From Uranotaenia lowii (taxonomy: Eukaryota; Arthropoda; Insecta; Diptera; Culicidae): 64,000 bases of DNA. Position 1 is the first letter of the stretch; each line of letters begins with the position of its first letter. Positions 23,001 to 32,751 of this stretch are shown here, one piece after another. Below the pieces are notes generated by a model. The model had not been told where the DNA came from, did not search any database, and saw nothing but the letters and a program-made list of their open reading frames with translations. A program made the translations under genes and the position numbers. The stretch is from contig NC_073693.1 in NCBI RefSeq assembly GCF_029784155.1, positions 183,851,802 to 183,915,801 of the forward strand. Direction: 5' to 3'.

Positions 23001-23072
23001 AAATTCATTCCTTGCTTCGTCAGAGAGCGAATAGGCGCCAACAACTACCGGCTAGAAGACGTGTCTATGTGA
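19866..23072 (+). CDS. pol: Pol of the Osvaldo-like element (PR-RT-RNase H-IN)
   Basis: A 1068-codon open frame in the -1 frame relative to gag. The protease has LDTGAMCSLLGG (about 20200) and ILGMDFF. RT carries the YLDD active site near 21085 and VVPFGLCTASQA before it. RNase H carries CDASETAIGG, TERECLAVI and FCDHASLEYL. The integrase has an H-x-type zinc region (AAHLGADRTLQ...CSVCK, about 22085-22210) and a DDE core: Asp in SIDWVGPL (about 22290), Asp in LTDNGSQF (about 22475) and Glu in NNAERVNRT (about 22578). The frame stops at TGA 23070-23072, but the usual Ty3 ending (a YHAKDIK-type motif) continues in the +1 frame from 23071. A one-base shift has therefore probably clipped the last dozen or so residues; everything catalytic is intact. 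Confidence 0.9.
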   Translation: MLAMWQRRSFLSNVPISQNTPVLLPMRKTRIHCEELYRLYSDGQRSYAQPSGKRQRRQLLEGPNLLPKTKTDPTESIVKNFGHSNIAVHNISTFDNRPYLDVTCRGIPMKGMLDTGAMCSLLGGSKTEIAETLKLQKIPGRGSIFTADNTKHKISHYVMLPIELKGKRHVMPVICLKNLPDSFILGMDFFNKFQMKLLVNSISEENNARLNSLSKQQKQRLKEAVEEFPSSESTGKLGRTHLYTHAIDTNRAKPVKQRFYTRSRFILQDVNKEVDRMLKMGVIEEAFCCPWNSPVVAVRKKDNSIRLCLDARGLNKIVVPEAFPIPQIAAIMQNLSGCKWLASIDLEAAFWQIPLEDSSKPKTAFTIPQRGHFQYCVVPFGLCTASQALARVMTSLFIDLEPEVFAYLDDIIIAANSFERFTHLLREVAYRLRNAGFTINKKKSSFCLPKLKYLGYILDENGWNVDPDKTSAITNFPQPKNRKDVQRFLGMAGWYRRFINNFAKIAVPLTELTKAKTKFRWGEAAELAFQRLKQCLTTAPVLTTPDYAKPFQIACDASETAIGGVLTQGEEAAEKPICYHSEKLSSSERKYSPTERECLAVIRCIEKFRGYVEGSRFTVFCDHASLEYLRNMKNPSSLMSRWILRLNAFQFDIKYRKGALNKVPDCLSRIEINSVEGTNDSWYSNLVHGITEDPDKFPNFRIIQNELFKHCSTTDEVGAKTFIWKQVIPQEARLEILRKYHDIPTAAHLGADRTLQKIQKSFYWPRMVIDVKRYVRNCSVCKAVKAPNECLTPTMGGLKPASQPWELISIDWVGPLVRSKKGNTVILVIVDWFTKYVLAQPFRSAETQEMINFLEKYVFLKFSTPRIILTDNGSQFKAIAFVSLLRRYKIEHMKTAYYTPMCNNAERVNRTLITCVRALIDEDHRAWDEHLQQIVCAINTAKHEVSGISPHFANYGREMIVFTENYKLQGLNSSMNPQEQQENRIKALAKVHDFVRQRIQDAHEKSRARYDLRARTRSFEIGQLVWRRSFHLSSKLKQETKKLGPKFIPCFVRERIGANNYRLEDVSM

Positions 23073-23132
23073 TCACCAGGGCATATATCATGCAAAAGAT
23101 ATAAAAGCCAATTAGAAACAGTCATCTACATA

Positions 23133-23880
23133 GAGCTATGCAAGAAGATAACCATCAACCAACAAAAAACACCAAAATACGCACAGCGGTAAGAAAAACA
23201 ACAACCGTCCACCGAACGAGAAACATCGGCAACACAAAAGCTATGTCCGAAGACAAACGTCAACCAACAAACAGAATAAAAATACGCCAAGCGGACACTA
23301 CATTCACCAATCATGACAAACCTACAATCAACACAGCTATGAACGACGACAAGATCAACGAACTACGTTAGCACCACCAGAACACCAAAACACGCACAGC
23401 GGTAAGAAAAACAACAACCCGTCAACCGAACGAGAAACATCGGTAATCCAAAAGCTACGCCCGAAGACAAACGTCGACCAACAAGCAGAATAAAAATACG
23501 CCAAGCGGACACTACATTCATCAAACATGACAAACCTACAATCAACACAGCTATGAACGACGACAAGATCAACGAACAACATTTAGCAACACTAAAACAC
23601 AAAATACGCACAGCGGTAAGAAAAACAACAACCCGTCAACCGAACGAGAAACACCGGTACTCAAAAGGCTATGTCCGAAGACAAACGTCAACCAACAAGC
23701 AGAATAAAAACACGCCCAGCGAACACCACATTCATCAAACATGACAAATCAACAATCAACACAGCTATGAACGACGACAAGATCAACGAACAACATTTAG
23801 CAACACTAAAACACAAAATACGCACAGCGGTAAGAAAAACCACAATTCACTGAACGCGAAGCATCGGCACACTTCACAGC
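23133..23880 (+). repeat. 214-bp tandem repeat downstream of pol
   Basis: The phrase GCTATGAACGACGACAAGAT recurs at about 23337, 23551 and 23765, a 214-bp period, with about 3.5 units. Within a unit, GCTATGTCCGAAGACAAACG is a related half-unit, so the unit looks like two diverged 107-bp monomers. The strand is A/C-rich and T-poor. Because 214 is not a multiple of 3, the repeats cannot encode the same peptide in one frame. It lies where an env gene would be in Osvaldo relatives. Confidence 0.8.
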
Positions 23881-24890
23881 TATGCACGAAAACACCAGTC
23901 AACGTACTATGCCCAAAGTCAACACTCAAGCCAAAAACACGCCATTCGTGAAAGATAGAATCCCAGCAACCGAACATGACCAATTGACAAAAACAAGTTC
24001 AATTTGTCAAGAAAAACCCATACCTGCAGCATTGAATATCAAGAAACAACTGTCAAGATGTCAACTTACAACATCGCTAAAGAAAAGTCAAACAAATCAA
24101 AAAATCCAAGTCAAACTATAACCATTCATATAATGTCCTTAATAATAAGCCCTCGTTTGTAGTATAAGTCGCCATTATCTAAGAAAAGAACCAACAAATC
24201 CACCACCAACAAGTTCCACCTTTCCAAACCTAAAGCAATAACCATAATGCCATATTACAAATTCACGTCAATAGTTCAATAGGGAGAAGTAACTATTAGC
24301 AGTAAGCATATCTTCCAGAACTTAGCTGGAGAGCTGATTGAAACTTATAACAATCAGTCAAACTTTAGTTTGAGTATTAGCCCTACTTTAGCTGCAAGCG
24401 CTATGCAGTTTTGAAACAAAACAAAACACTCATCGTAGCTGCAAAATTGCAGAATGATTTATCGAGAGTGCACCATTTTAACTATTGAAACTTCTCCCTA
24501 AGAACCCCACAATCAAGAACCGCCATCAAACAAGTACCACAAAACCATAGCCCATATCAAACCATCCAACCACACCACAGTCAAACCATAATCAGAAGAA
24601 GAAACGGAATTAGCAGTAAGAAATCTTCCAGAACACAGCTGGAATGCTGATTGATCATACTGACATCAGTGAAACTTTCGTTCGAGATTCAAGAATTAGG
24701 CCTAAGTTCATTGCAAACAACTTGCAATTAAAAGAAAATTGAACACTCGTCGTGGCTGCAAGTTAGCAGAAAGATTTGTCGACAGTGCATTAGTTAAGTA
24801 ACTAAGACTTCTCCTGATATTACCGGCAACCTAAAAATTTTGTGAATTTGTCATAAAAATTCACAAAATTTTGATGTAAAAAGTGGATTG
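23881..24890 (+). other. Non-coding 3' leader of the Osvaldo-like element with a 190-bp duplication
   Basis: Two related blocks, about 24290-24490 and 24600-24810, share AGCAGTAAG, TCTTCCAGAAC, AGCTGGA, TGCTGATTGA, AACACTCGTCG-like and GACTTCTCCT words. No env-like frame, signal peptide or membrane segment is visible from the pol stop to the 3' LTR. Confidence 0.6.
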
Positions 24891-26402
24891 TATTACATGC
24901 ACTCAATTTCGGGTTACAAAAACCCACACAAAAACAGACCACTGATTGAGGGTGGACACACCCTGGCGCTAAGAGCTCGTGTAGAGCTGTCAAACAAAAA
25001 AGCGCACGTGAAAAGTGCAGTCGGCGTGCAAGGAAAAGAAGCATCGAAATAAGGTATGCTTTTTTCATTTAAAATCAATCGCGAAAAGCGACATAATTTT
25101 GTAAATTCCTTCGCAGGAGTGAGACGAAGAAGTGCCGGAGCAGGCCGTGCTGCCCGACGACAGATTGTGCCGGAAAAAGCCTTCGTGAAGAAGTGAGTAG
25201 CGCACTTTAAATTTATAGGTTAGGTACTAATGATGCGGTTACTTGTAGGGCCGTTTTACCGGATACCAGCAGCCGGCCAAGGGCCAGACTGTGACAAAGG
25301 CAAAACAGCCTGCCTCCGATTGCCGTGCGGTCAATTTTCATCTTTTATTCGGCAGGAGGGAAAACTTGTATCAAGATCACTAAAGATCCACCCGACAGTG
25401 CCGCTCTGCAGTGTGGGCCATCAGAGAGCCAATATAGCCGAACATTTCGCGCGCCTAGGAGAAATCCCGGCGGCGCGACGTATCGCGCATTTAGTTTCTG
25501 CCTCCGATTGCCGTGCGGTCAATTTTCGTCTTTATTCGGCAGGAGGGAAAATTTTTATCAAGATCCCTAAAGATCCACCCGACAGTGCCGCTCTGCAGTG
25601 TGGGCTGCCAGAGAGCCAATATAGCTGAACATTTCGCGCGCCTAGGAGAAATCCCGGCGGCGCGACGTATCGCGCATTCAGTTTCGGCCTCGAACGCTGT
25701 GCGGGCATTATCGAGCGGAAGAAGGGTGGCGGAACATACGCGTGCCAAGGATCATTCCCGGCGGCGCGGTTTATCACTGTTACCGGCCACGAGAGCCGAA
25801 TTGCGGCTGTAGGTGATTTCGTCATTGTGTTGCTGTTAGTTTTTTAAAGGGACGAGCCGAAGAAGTTGAGCTCGACCAACCCGTGCACAGGATCATCCCG
25901 GCGGCGCGACTGATCGTGTTTTCCTCGGCCAAAAGAGCCGTGCCGACATTGGCCGAACAAACGTGCGCCCAGGATCATTCCCGGCGGCGCGATTCATCTG
26001 CGTTTCCTGCCACGAGTGCCGAATTACCATTGTCGGCTGTCACTGCTGTTGTGTTGCTGCAGAGTCATTGAGAAAGGAGTCGAAGGAGTGTCGTTACCAT
26101 TTTGCGCGCCTAGGAAACAAATTCCCGGCTGCGCGACTACCTGCAAAATCGTTGCTCGGCGGAACGAGCTGAAGGAGGAAGTGTTTGTGTGCCGGCTCGC
26201 AGTGCCGAAGGAAATAGGAGTAACGGCTCGCAGTGCCGCAGGAAGAGTGGTGATCCGAGGTGGCGATATCACAGGTGAGCTTTAGTTAAGGGGGACTGGT
26301 GGGTGGATGAAATCTATTTTCCTCGCGCACAATTGCGCAAATTATTAAATATGCCTATTATATCTGTTAGGGACAACCCGAGGCAATAACAGACAGGCAA
26401 TA
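24891..26402 (+). repeat. 3' LTR (1512 bp)
   Basis: Same length as 16452-17963 and differing from it at two sites that I could find. It is followed by the CTCT target duplication (26403-26406). Confidence 0.9.
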
Positions 26403-26482
26403 CTCTATCCTTCATATTGAAACAGATTCTTTAAATACATTATGAAATGAATCTTGAAATTTTAAATCTTAAATCACTAAGG

Positions 26483-27220
26483 TAGGCTTGCCAGATACTT
26501 TCAGAAAAAAAGCGGGACATTTCACGAAAAAAAAAGCGGGACACAGCCGAAAAAAGCGGGACTTTGAATAAAATCTTAAATAAGCTTAATTATGTAGCTA
26601 AACTTATACGTTTACCAGCAGCCGAAGTTGTTCATAAAAATACACAAAGTTTTTTTTTAAAACGCAGATTGATTTTGCTCAGTTTTTTCTTACATGACTT
26701 TTATTTACACGGTATTTTGCCTTACGCACCGTTATTTTCCACAGTTCTCGCGAATGAACTAATCATTTGAGAGTAAAATTTTCAATTTGTGCATGTAAAC
26801 GGTGGAGTTTAATTCGCGTAAAAAATCTTTTTGTAATTTATATAAAATTAATCTGTTTAAAAATTTTAAAACTAAAACAACCCTATCTTTATAATGAGAC
26901 AATTTAACTAAGATTCCGGCGAAAAAAAATATCAGAATCTTACTGTAATGCTAAGAGCCGTAGAGTTATTCAGTATTGTCTTATGTAAACTATGAAAAAT
27001 GCTGCTTATTTTGAGAAAAAGACGTATTTGAAAGATTTTTTGTTTATTACAGAATTCAAATTGAGACTAAAGTTTGATTTTTCCAGTGCAAGTCAGTAAA
27101 TTTTGTTAAAGTTTTCCAAGAAAAAAAAAAGCGGGACATTATAAGGAAAAAGCGGGACAGCGGGACATTCAACAAAAAAGCGGGACATATCCCGCTTTTG
27201 CGGGACGGATGGCAACCCTA
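26483..27220. mobile_element. hAT-like MITE with internal GCGGGAC repeats (738 bp)
   Basis: The ends are inverted (TAGGCTTGCCA and, complemented, TAGGGTTGCCA) and a perfect 8-bp duplication CACTAAGG flanks the element (26475-26482 and 27221-27228). AAAAAGCGGGACA-type words are repeated at both subterminal regions (26510-26562 and 27125-27207). The related terminus at 7603 shows the family is dispersed. The 68-codon frame at 26564 is not recognisable. Confidence 0.85.
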
Positions 27221-27228
27221 CACTAAGG

Positions 27229-28900
27229 GGAGAATGGTATCGTGGGTCACCTTTTTTCTTTGCTTTGTAAGATAAAATGAAAAAAAAATTGTATGGTTTC
27301 TAACGTTCCTAACGTTGCGTTTGGCAATAGTTTTTATTTTTTAATAAATTTATTTCCCCGAGATCTACCTGTTTTAAAATAGGTTTCAACTTGAAACTTT
27401 ATTTTTTTTCATCTCTATAATAGCACTCTGAAATGTTTCATTATGGTTTTTCAAACAAAAAAAAAAATTTATGAATGGCTTCCTAGAAGAATGTTCAATA
27501 TTGAAAAACACGCACTCACAAGACCTGTGCAAGAAATTTGAGTCATTTTGCTACGTTTTTTGTGGCAACTTTAGTGAAGTAACACTTTTGGAAATGAGTG
27601 GATGGAAACTAACAAAAAATGATTTCTCTTACCACATGAATATGTTGGTTATTTTTTTTTTTTTTTTTCAAATATAGCTTAGTGATCCTAATATTGATAC
27701 TCTTCAAATCAGTAGAGGAACCAACATTTACAAAAAAAAAAAATTAAGAAATTTATTGCTTAAAAACCTTAAGTGTCCGGTAGTAGACAAGTTCTCGCTT
27801 CTTATTCATCCTCAGATAAAGTGATATTAAAGAGAAAATAAGCCTCAACCATATTGAAGAATAAATACTTCAGCAGATAGCCAGCTAATAAAAAAAGTGC
27901 AATAGGGTGTGATGACCATTTTAATCTCATCCCCTCCAAAACTAGAGTACCTCAGCTATGTCGACTCATCACGACTATTTCACCGTCCTTCCTAAAATAC
28001 ATATGTATATCTGCACTTAATGAATACAATGTAAGTATAAGAATGATCTTGCTCCGAAAAAAAAACTAAGATCATCAAGAGGCTAGGAAAATAAACTATT
28101 TAAAGAGCATAGTATCAAATAATCCAAAATCGAAATAGACCAAGAAAACGCTAATCAAAAATGTTTTGGTACTATTTTCAGTATACGCATACGCCTCTAG
28201 CATAGTAGCAATATTGTTATTGAATGTGGGGGCGTCTTAAAGACATCCAAACGTCCTATGCATTAGCAAATCATCTATATACGCAATAAATAATGCACAT
28301 GTTGAATAAGCTCAATATCCGCAGCAGATCTAAGTTGTGTTTAATAAAATAATTTAACTTACTTGTCATAAATAATTTGGAATTCACAGACACTTTCTCG
28401 CGAAACACTTTTTGCTCATTTTCACTTATTCACCGCTATGACAAATTGCATTGTTGAATGCAGTGTTGCGAGATATATTTCAGGGTACAGATCCGTCAAA
28501 AACTTTTGCTTTTTTTCTACTCTACGACAAAGCGAAGATTAAGAAAAGCTTTATACTATCGAATAATACTCCATAAATCTAACCAAAATCTAACTTAAAC
28601 AACATTTAATCTGTATTTAAAATCTATTAAATGCTCAGAAACCAAATCACCTAGTAGGAACACCTCCGAATTAGAGTCGATTATGGAAACCCAGAAAACA
28701 CTTTTATTGAACATCCCTGTTTGAAAAAAGTCAAAATTCCCTGCATGCATGGCATCTCTGCTCAGCCGACTTTATACACGCTCATATGATTAATATTTGA
28801 AGTAGGTTCGTTGCTTTCCAAAAACGCTTCAATCAGAAGACAAGGATACCCAGTAAAAGCAGTCATTCGAAAGCATTCGAACTATTTATTAGAGCGCTGT
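27229..28900. other. Intergenic stretch, no gene seen
   Basis: AT-rich with poly-A/poly-T runs. The frame at 27471-27677 has no recognisable similarity and ends in a poly-T-encoded Phe run. Nothing else was identified. Confidence 0.5.
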
Positions 28901-29026
28901 ATCCGTGGTCCAAACAGCCGGTTTAGACCCAAATTCCGACCCGAGCAACCGCATTGTTGATCTATTATACCAGTTTCAACTCAACTTTTTAGAACTATAT
29001 AAGGTATGAGGATTGATCCAAAACTG

Positions 29027-29593
29027 CACTGAAAATCGAGAATACCCAAACTTGAGAACTGCCACCCGCCAAACCTACGTTCTAGATTGACAACTTAAGT
29101 TTGTGAAAAAATCACACCTTGCCCATACGCCAAACTTGTCCTTCAAACGGAGAACTGTTTTTTTGGGGGGTTTTTGTTGTAAGCGCATCTGATTCTGTTA
29201 CCTCCATCGTGGCAGATTTAGGTTTGGGGGTAAGTTCAAAGCGAAGAACTGTTTTTTTTTTGGGGATAGCTTTCATTCCCGCTTCATTCGCAGAAAGTCT
29301 CGCATATACGGTGATGTAGCTGCCTCTCTCAACAACTCTCCGGTGGTCGAGCGGTTAGCATCCTGAGATGGTAATCGCAGAGCCATTGCAGGTATGGGTG
29401 TAATTCCCGTACCTGCAGACATTTTTTTTTTATTTTGATTTCCATTTTATTGCGGTATCAGATTTTGGGGGATGAGTTCTCCTTTAAAAGCTTTACTTTG
29501 GGTTATGCCTCCAATAGCCAAACCTGTAGGGAGGGATTTTTATTCGGGTTGGCGGGGAAAGTTCTCAAGTTTGGGTATTTTCGAGGTTCAGTG
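29027..29593. mobile_element. TIR element (567 bp) with a tRNA-like insert
   Basis: The left end CACTGAAAATCGAGAATACC and the right end (complemented: CACTGAACCTCGAAAATACC) continue as inverted repeats for about 40 bp. Comparison with the third copy of the surrounding repeat (near 29995) shows the uninterrupted site AAACTGAT, so the target duplication is at most TG. There is no transposase; the superfamily is unknown. Confidence 0.65.
29337..29420 (+). repeat. tRNA-like segment (SINE or tRNA pseudogene)
   Basis: TGGTCGAGCGGTTAGCA (29344-29360) is a good box A of the tRNA-Ser/Leu type, and GGTGTAATTCC near 29397 is a decayed box B. The acceptor stem does not pair, so it is not a working tRNA. 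A poly-T run follows. Confidence 0.5.
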
Positions 29594-30065
29594 TGATGAG
29601 ATTTAGATCCAATTTTACGCAGTTCCAAACCATTTGACAGTTAATGGAACACGAGTGCAGTTGCCAGTTTTTTCACTGGATCGGATATAATTTCTTTGGT
29701 TCAATTCTTGTATAAATTAGACCCAAGAATAGACCAAGAATACAGATGCCCTTAGATCACCTGCTATCCGTGGTCCAAACAGCTGGTTTTTTTGACCCAA
29801 ACTCTGACCAAAGCAACCACATTGGCGGTCCATTAAAACAGTTTCAACCCAACTTTTTTTAGAACCGTTAGAGTACCTGTATCCGTGGTCCAAACAGCCG
29901 GTTTAGGTCAAATTCCGACCAAAGTAAACACTGGTGGTCTATTATATCAGTTTATACTCAACCTTTTTTTTTTTAAACTTATAAAAAGATTGATCCAAAA
30001 CTGATTATTTATTTGGATCCAAGTCGACGTAGTTCTGAATCGCGTTTGACAGGTCTATCTGTAGT

Positions 30066-31080
30066 CTGCAGACCATATGGACGAATAAGAGTCAAAAGTC
30101 TGTGTTTTACACACGCTCTTTTTTTAACTCTAAATTAAGAATGACCGGGGTTCAACACATAGTTCGATTCTATGAACTTAAAGTTGAGTACCCTTTTTCC
30201 TCCTTGCGATGGTTCAAAATGGAGTTCGAACTGCGTGTAGGGACGAGCCTCCTGTGGAGTTAAAATCCCTTTAAAATAAAAAAAAAAGTTTGAACTGCGA
30301 ACTCATAATTGATCCCTTTTTTCTTTCGGCGAGGGAGCAAAGCTGAGTTCGACCTTATGAACTAAAAATTGAACTCTCTTTGTTGAACTGATAACACTTA
30401 GCGAGTTCAGTTCGAACCGGAACAGCAACCTAAGAACACGTCGCAAAATTTTGTCGTTCCGGAACAATTATCGGAAGACCATGAAGGAACTTCATAATGG
30501 AATGCATGTTCACCGTGTCAGCGTAAAATTATGTCCGTCATTGTCATCATATGGTGAGCTTGTTTACTTCCCGTGGGAAGTAACATCCGGAAGTTTTCTT
30601 TGCCGGGAGTGTCAAAACTTCCCACCGCTCTGTGATTGCAATGTACCGGAACATCAACATCCGGGTACAACAAATTTTAACCAGTCTTTATTTCCCTGAA
30701 AATAAACAACCCTCGTAAAAAGGATAAATTTTAGTTCGGCTGCCGAACTTAGTATTGAGTATGCCTATCAGAACTTAATTTTGCGATTGCCCAGACGTAC
30801 TCAAAGTTGAGGGCTGCCACTGAAGTGCTGTTTGAACCAAAATTACTTAATTTTGAGTTTAAATAAAGGAGCGTGCAGACAAATTATGGCACCTGGCAAC
30901 CCAGCTGATTGAGTTTTAAACATTCATTCTTTTGAGTGTTCTAGGTTTGGCGTGAGCACCGCATGGAAAAATGTTCGTGTAAATAAATATATTTACCTAC
31001 CAGCGGGAAAATAGACAAGGTGCAAAGTTTTACAAATTCCTAGTGGTTTTTGAACGCGAATCATACTTTTGATTATCAGA
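30066..31080. other. Upstream region of Surf6, no gene recognised
   Basis: Scattered GAGTTCGAACTGCG, AACTGAGTTCGA and GAACTTA words (30190-30420 and 30720-30860) suggest an old repeat. The 82-codon frame at 30451-30699 contains a C-x2-C-like cluster (CRECQNFPPLCDC) but matches no family I recognise. No TATA box stands out near the Surf6 start. Confidence 0.4.
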
Positions 31081-32331
31081 ATGAAGAAAGCGGTGAGCCA
31101 CATGATGGTCGATAAACTTAGATCGATTAATGATCGGTTTATGTACCTACTCGAAGCCTTCCAAATACCGAGCAAAAAAGCTGGTAAGCATGTTGATAAT
31201 TTAAACAATGACCTAAGCCGGAAACTAAATTTTACTTGTAGGAATTTTAACGCTAGTAACCTAGAAATAATTAGTTATTCAAATATGTTTTATGTTAAAC
31301 AGAGCAGATACATTTTGTTACAGTTAAAAATTTCGCAAAGATCATCTTCAGGTACCTTGCTGCCAGATCATATTGGAAAAAACGGGTACAACTTACAAGA
31401 CCCATTTATACCTATCACGTAGATATCTCTGCATAAAATGTATTAAATATCTTATGAGAAATGTTCATCAAAACAGAGCCAACTGGACTGATCTCTTCTT
31501 TTGATTTTACAGATGATATCAATTGCGATGAATATTTATTGGATAGTGATCCTAAGGTCAAACAATCTATTAGATTTCTGCCCAAAAAAGATTCTGTTAA
31601 TGAAGCTGAACGCGATGAAGTAATGAAGAATAAAATTAATTCCAAATATCTTCATAGACAGAAAAAAGTTTCAAGCGAAAGCAAAGCGATTCGTAAACAA
31701 CTGTCCAAGAAGAGTAATATGAAAAAATCTCTTCGTAAAATGCAGCTTCTTGAAAGAAAAGCTCTCACAACAAAGCAAGATATAAAAATAAAAGAAGAAA
31801 AACCAAGCGCGCCGCCGACAAAAACGTTCAATTCCGAAAGTAAAATTGTATTTTCCCGTATACAACTGGACGAAAGCGACATTCCGAAAAAAGGAATAGA
31901 AACAGATTCTAAGAAACTCTTGCGGAAGGTTCTTAAAGAGAAGAAGGAATTGAATGACCTTAAGAACGCGGGAGAAAGCGATAAGTATGCCGAGATAAAG
32001 AGCAAAAACGCCTGGAACCGAGCTACCGCTAAAACTCTTGGACACAAGGTGAATTTTAAACTTTCAAAAGTGTTTCCGTAATCTAACAAACAAAATTGTA
32101 TAATTTCAGATTCGAGATGACGTGAACCTTCTTTCGAAAAAAATTCAGAAACGCAAAAAACAAATTAAAAAATCAAAGGATGAATGGACGCAACGGAAGC
32201 AAAAAATTGAATATAAGAAGGACTTGAAACAGAAGAAACGAACTGAAAATATTAAAGAGCGCGCGGATAAGAAGAAAAATAAGAAAATGCAAAAACTTGC
32301 CAAAAAGGGCCGAATCATCCCTGGTTTTTAA
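31081..32331 (+). CDS. Surf6: Surfeit locus protein 6 (ribosome biogenesis)
   Basis: Three exons, 31081-31183, 31513-32048 and 32110-32331, join in phase with GT-AG introns into 286 codons. SURF6 is a nucleolar, RNA-binding protein needed for early rRNA processing. The C-terminal third is diagnostic: IVFSRIQLDESD, then a coiled Lys/Glu-rich helix, WNRATAKTLGHK joined across the intron to IRDDVNLLSKKIQKRKK, and an extremely basic tail ending KKGRIIPGF. The N-terminus (MKKAVSHMMVDKLRSINDR) is less conserved but begins with the in-frame ATG nearest the first splice donor. AATAAA lies at 32335-32340, right after the stop. The gene is convergent with the GPATCH2-like gene; the two stops are 420 bp apart. 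Confidence 0.9.
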
Positions 32332-32751
32332 ACAAATAAAAAAACAGTTTTAAACAGTTGATTCCTTAGTTTGTTGTTATGAAGATCACCTAACATGCCT
32401 TAAAGTACGGATTGAAAAGAAGGACTAAACTTTTAACATAACGTAGGTTTCCTTCAATTTGAATAGTTTCGGTTTGCTAAAAGATACCAACGAAATTTCA
32501 AACAATTTCATGCAGTAAAAATGTATAATACAGCTTAAATATTTCGTAAACAATCACTGTGAAAGATCGTTAAAATGTAAACTATCTTCTTCTCCGTAAC
32601 AGCGTCGTTTGAAGTCAGCGAAACTTTTCGGTAAATTAGAGTGATCGATCCGTACAGATTGCATGGTGTTACTAAAATAGAGCAAAAATATTTCAAATAT
32701 CAATTTCATTCTGTGGAAGCATCTGACTGAATGCTATCCTTCACTGAAGAT

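Larger units (their letters stand above)
16452..26402 (+). mobile_element. Osvaldo-like Ty3 LTR retrotransposon, young, 9951 bp
   Basis: Two 1512-bp LTRs (16452-17963 and 24891-26402) enclose a tRNA-Lys-type primer site, gag, pol and a 1.8-kb repetitive 3' leader. CTCT flanks both ends (16448-16451 and 26403-26406), so the boundaries are exact. The LTRs begin TATT and end AATA. By eye they differ at two positions (near 16810/25249 and 17448/25887), about 0.1%, so insertion was recent. Long LTRs with a tRNA-Lys primer are features of the Osvaldo lineage; the lineage call is inference, the Ty3 call is firm. The only damage seen is a shift at the very end of pol. Confidence 0.9.
28905..30065. 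repeat. Three copies of an ATCCGTGGTCCAAACAGC repeat
   Basis: The phrase ATCCGTGGTCCAAACAGC starts near 28909, 29766 and 29880, each time followed by similar sequence (GACC...AAATTCCGACC, then CAGTTT..ACTCAACTTTTT and, in the first and third, GATTGATCCAAAACTG). The first copy is interrupted by the TIR element at 29027. The family is unclassified and no open frame is shared. Confidence 0.6.
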
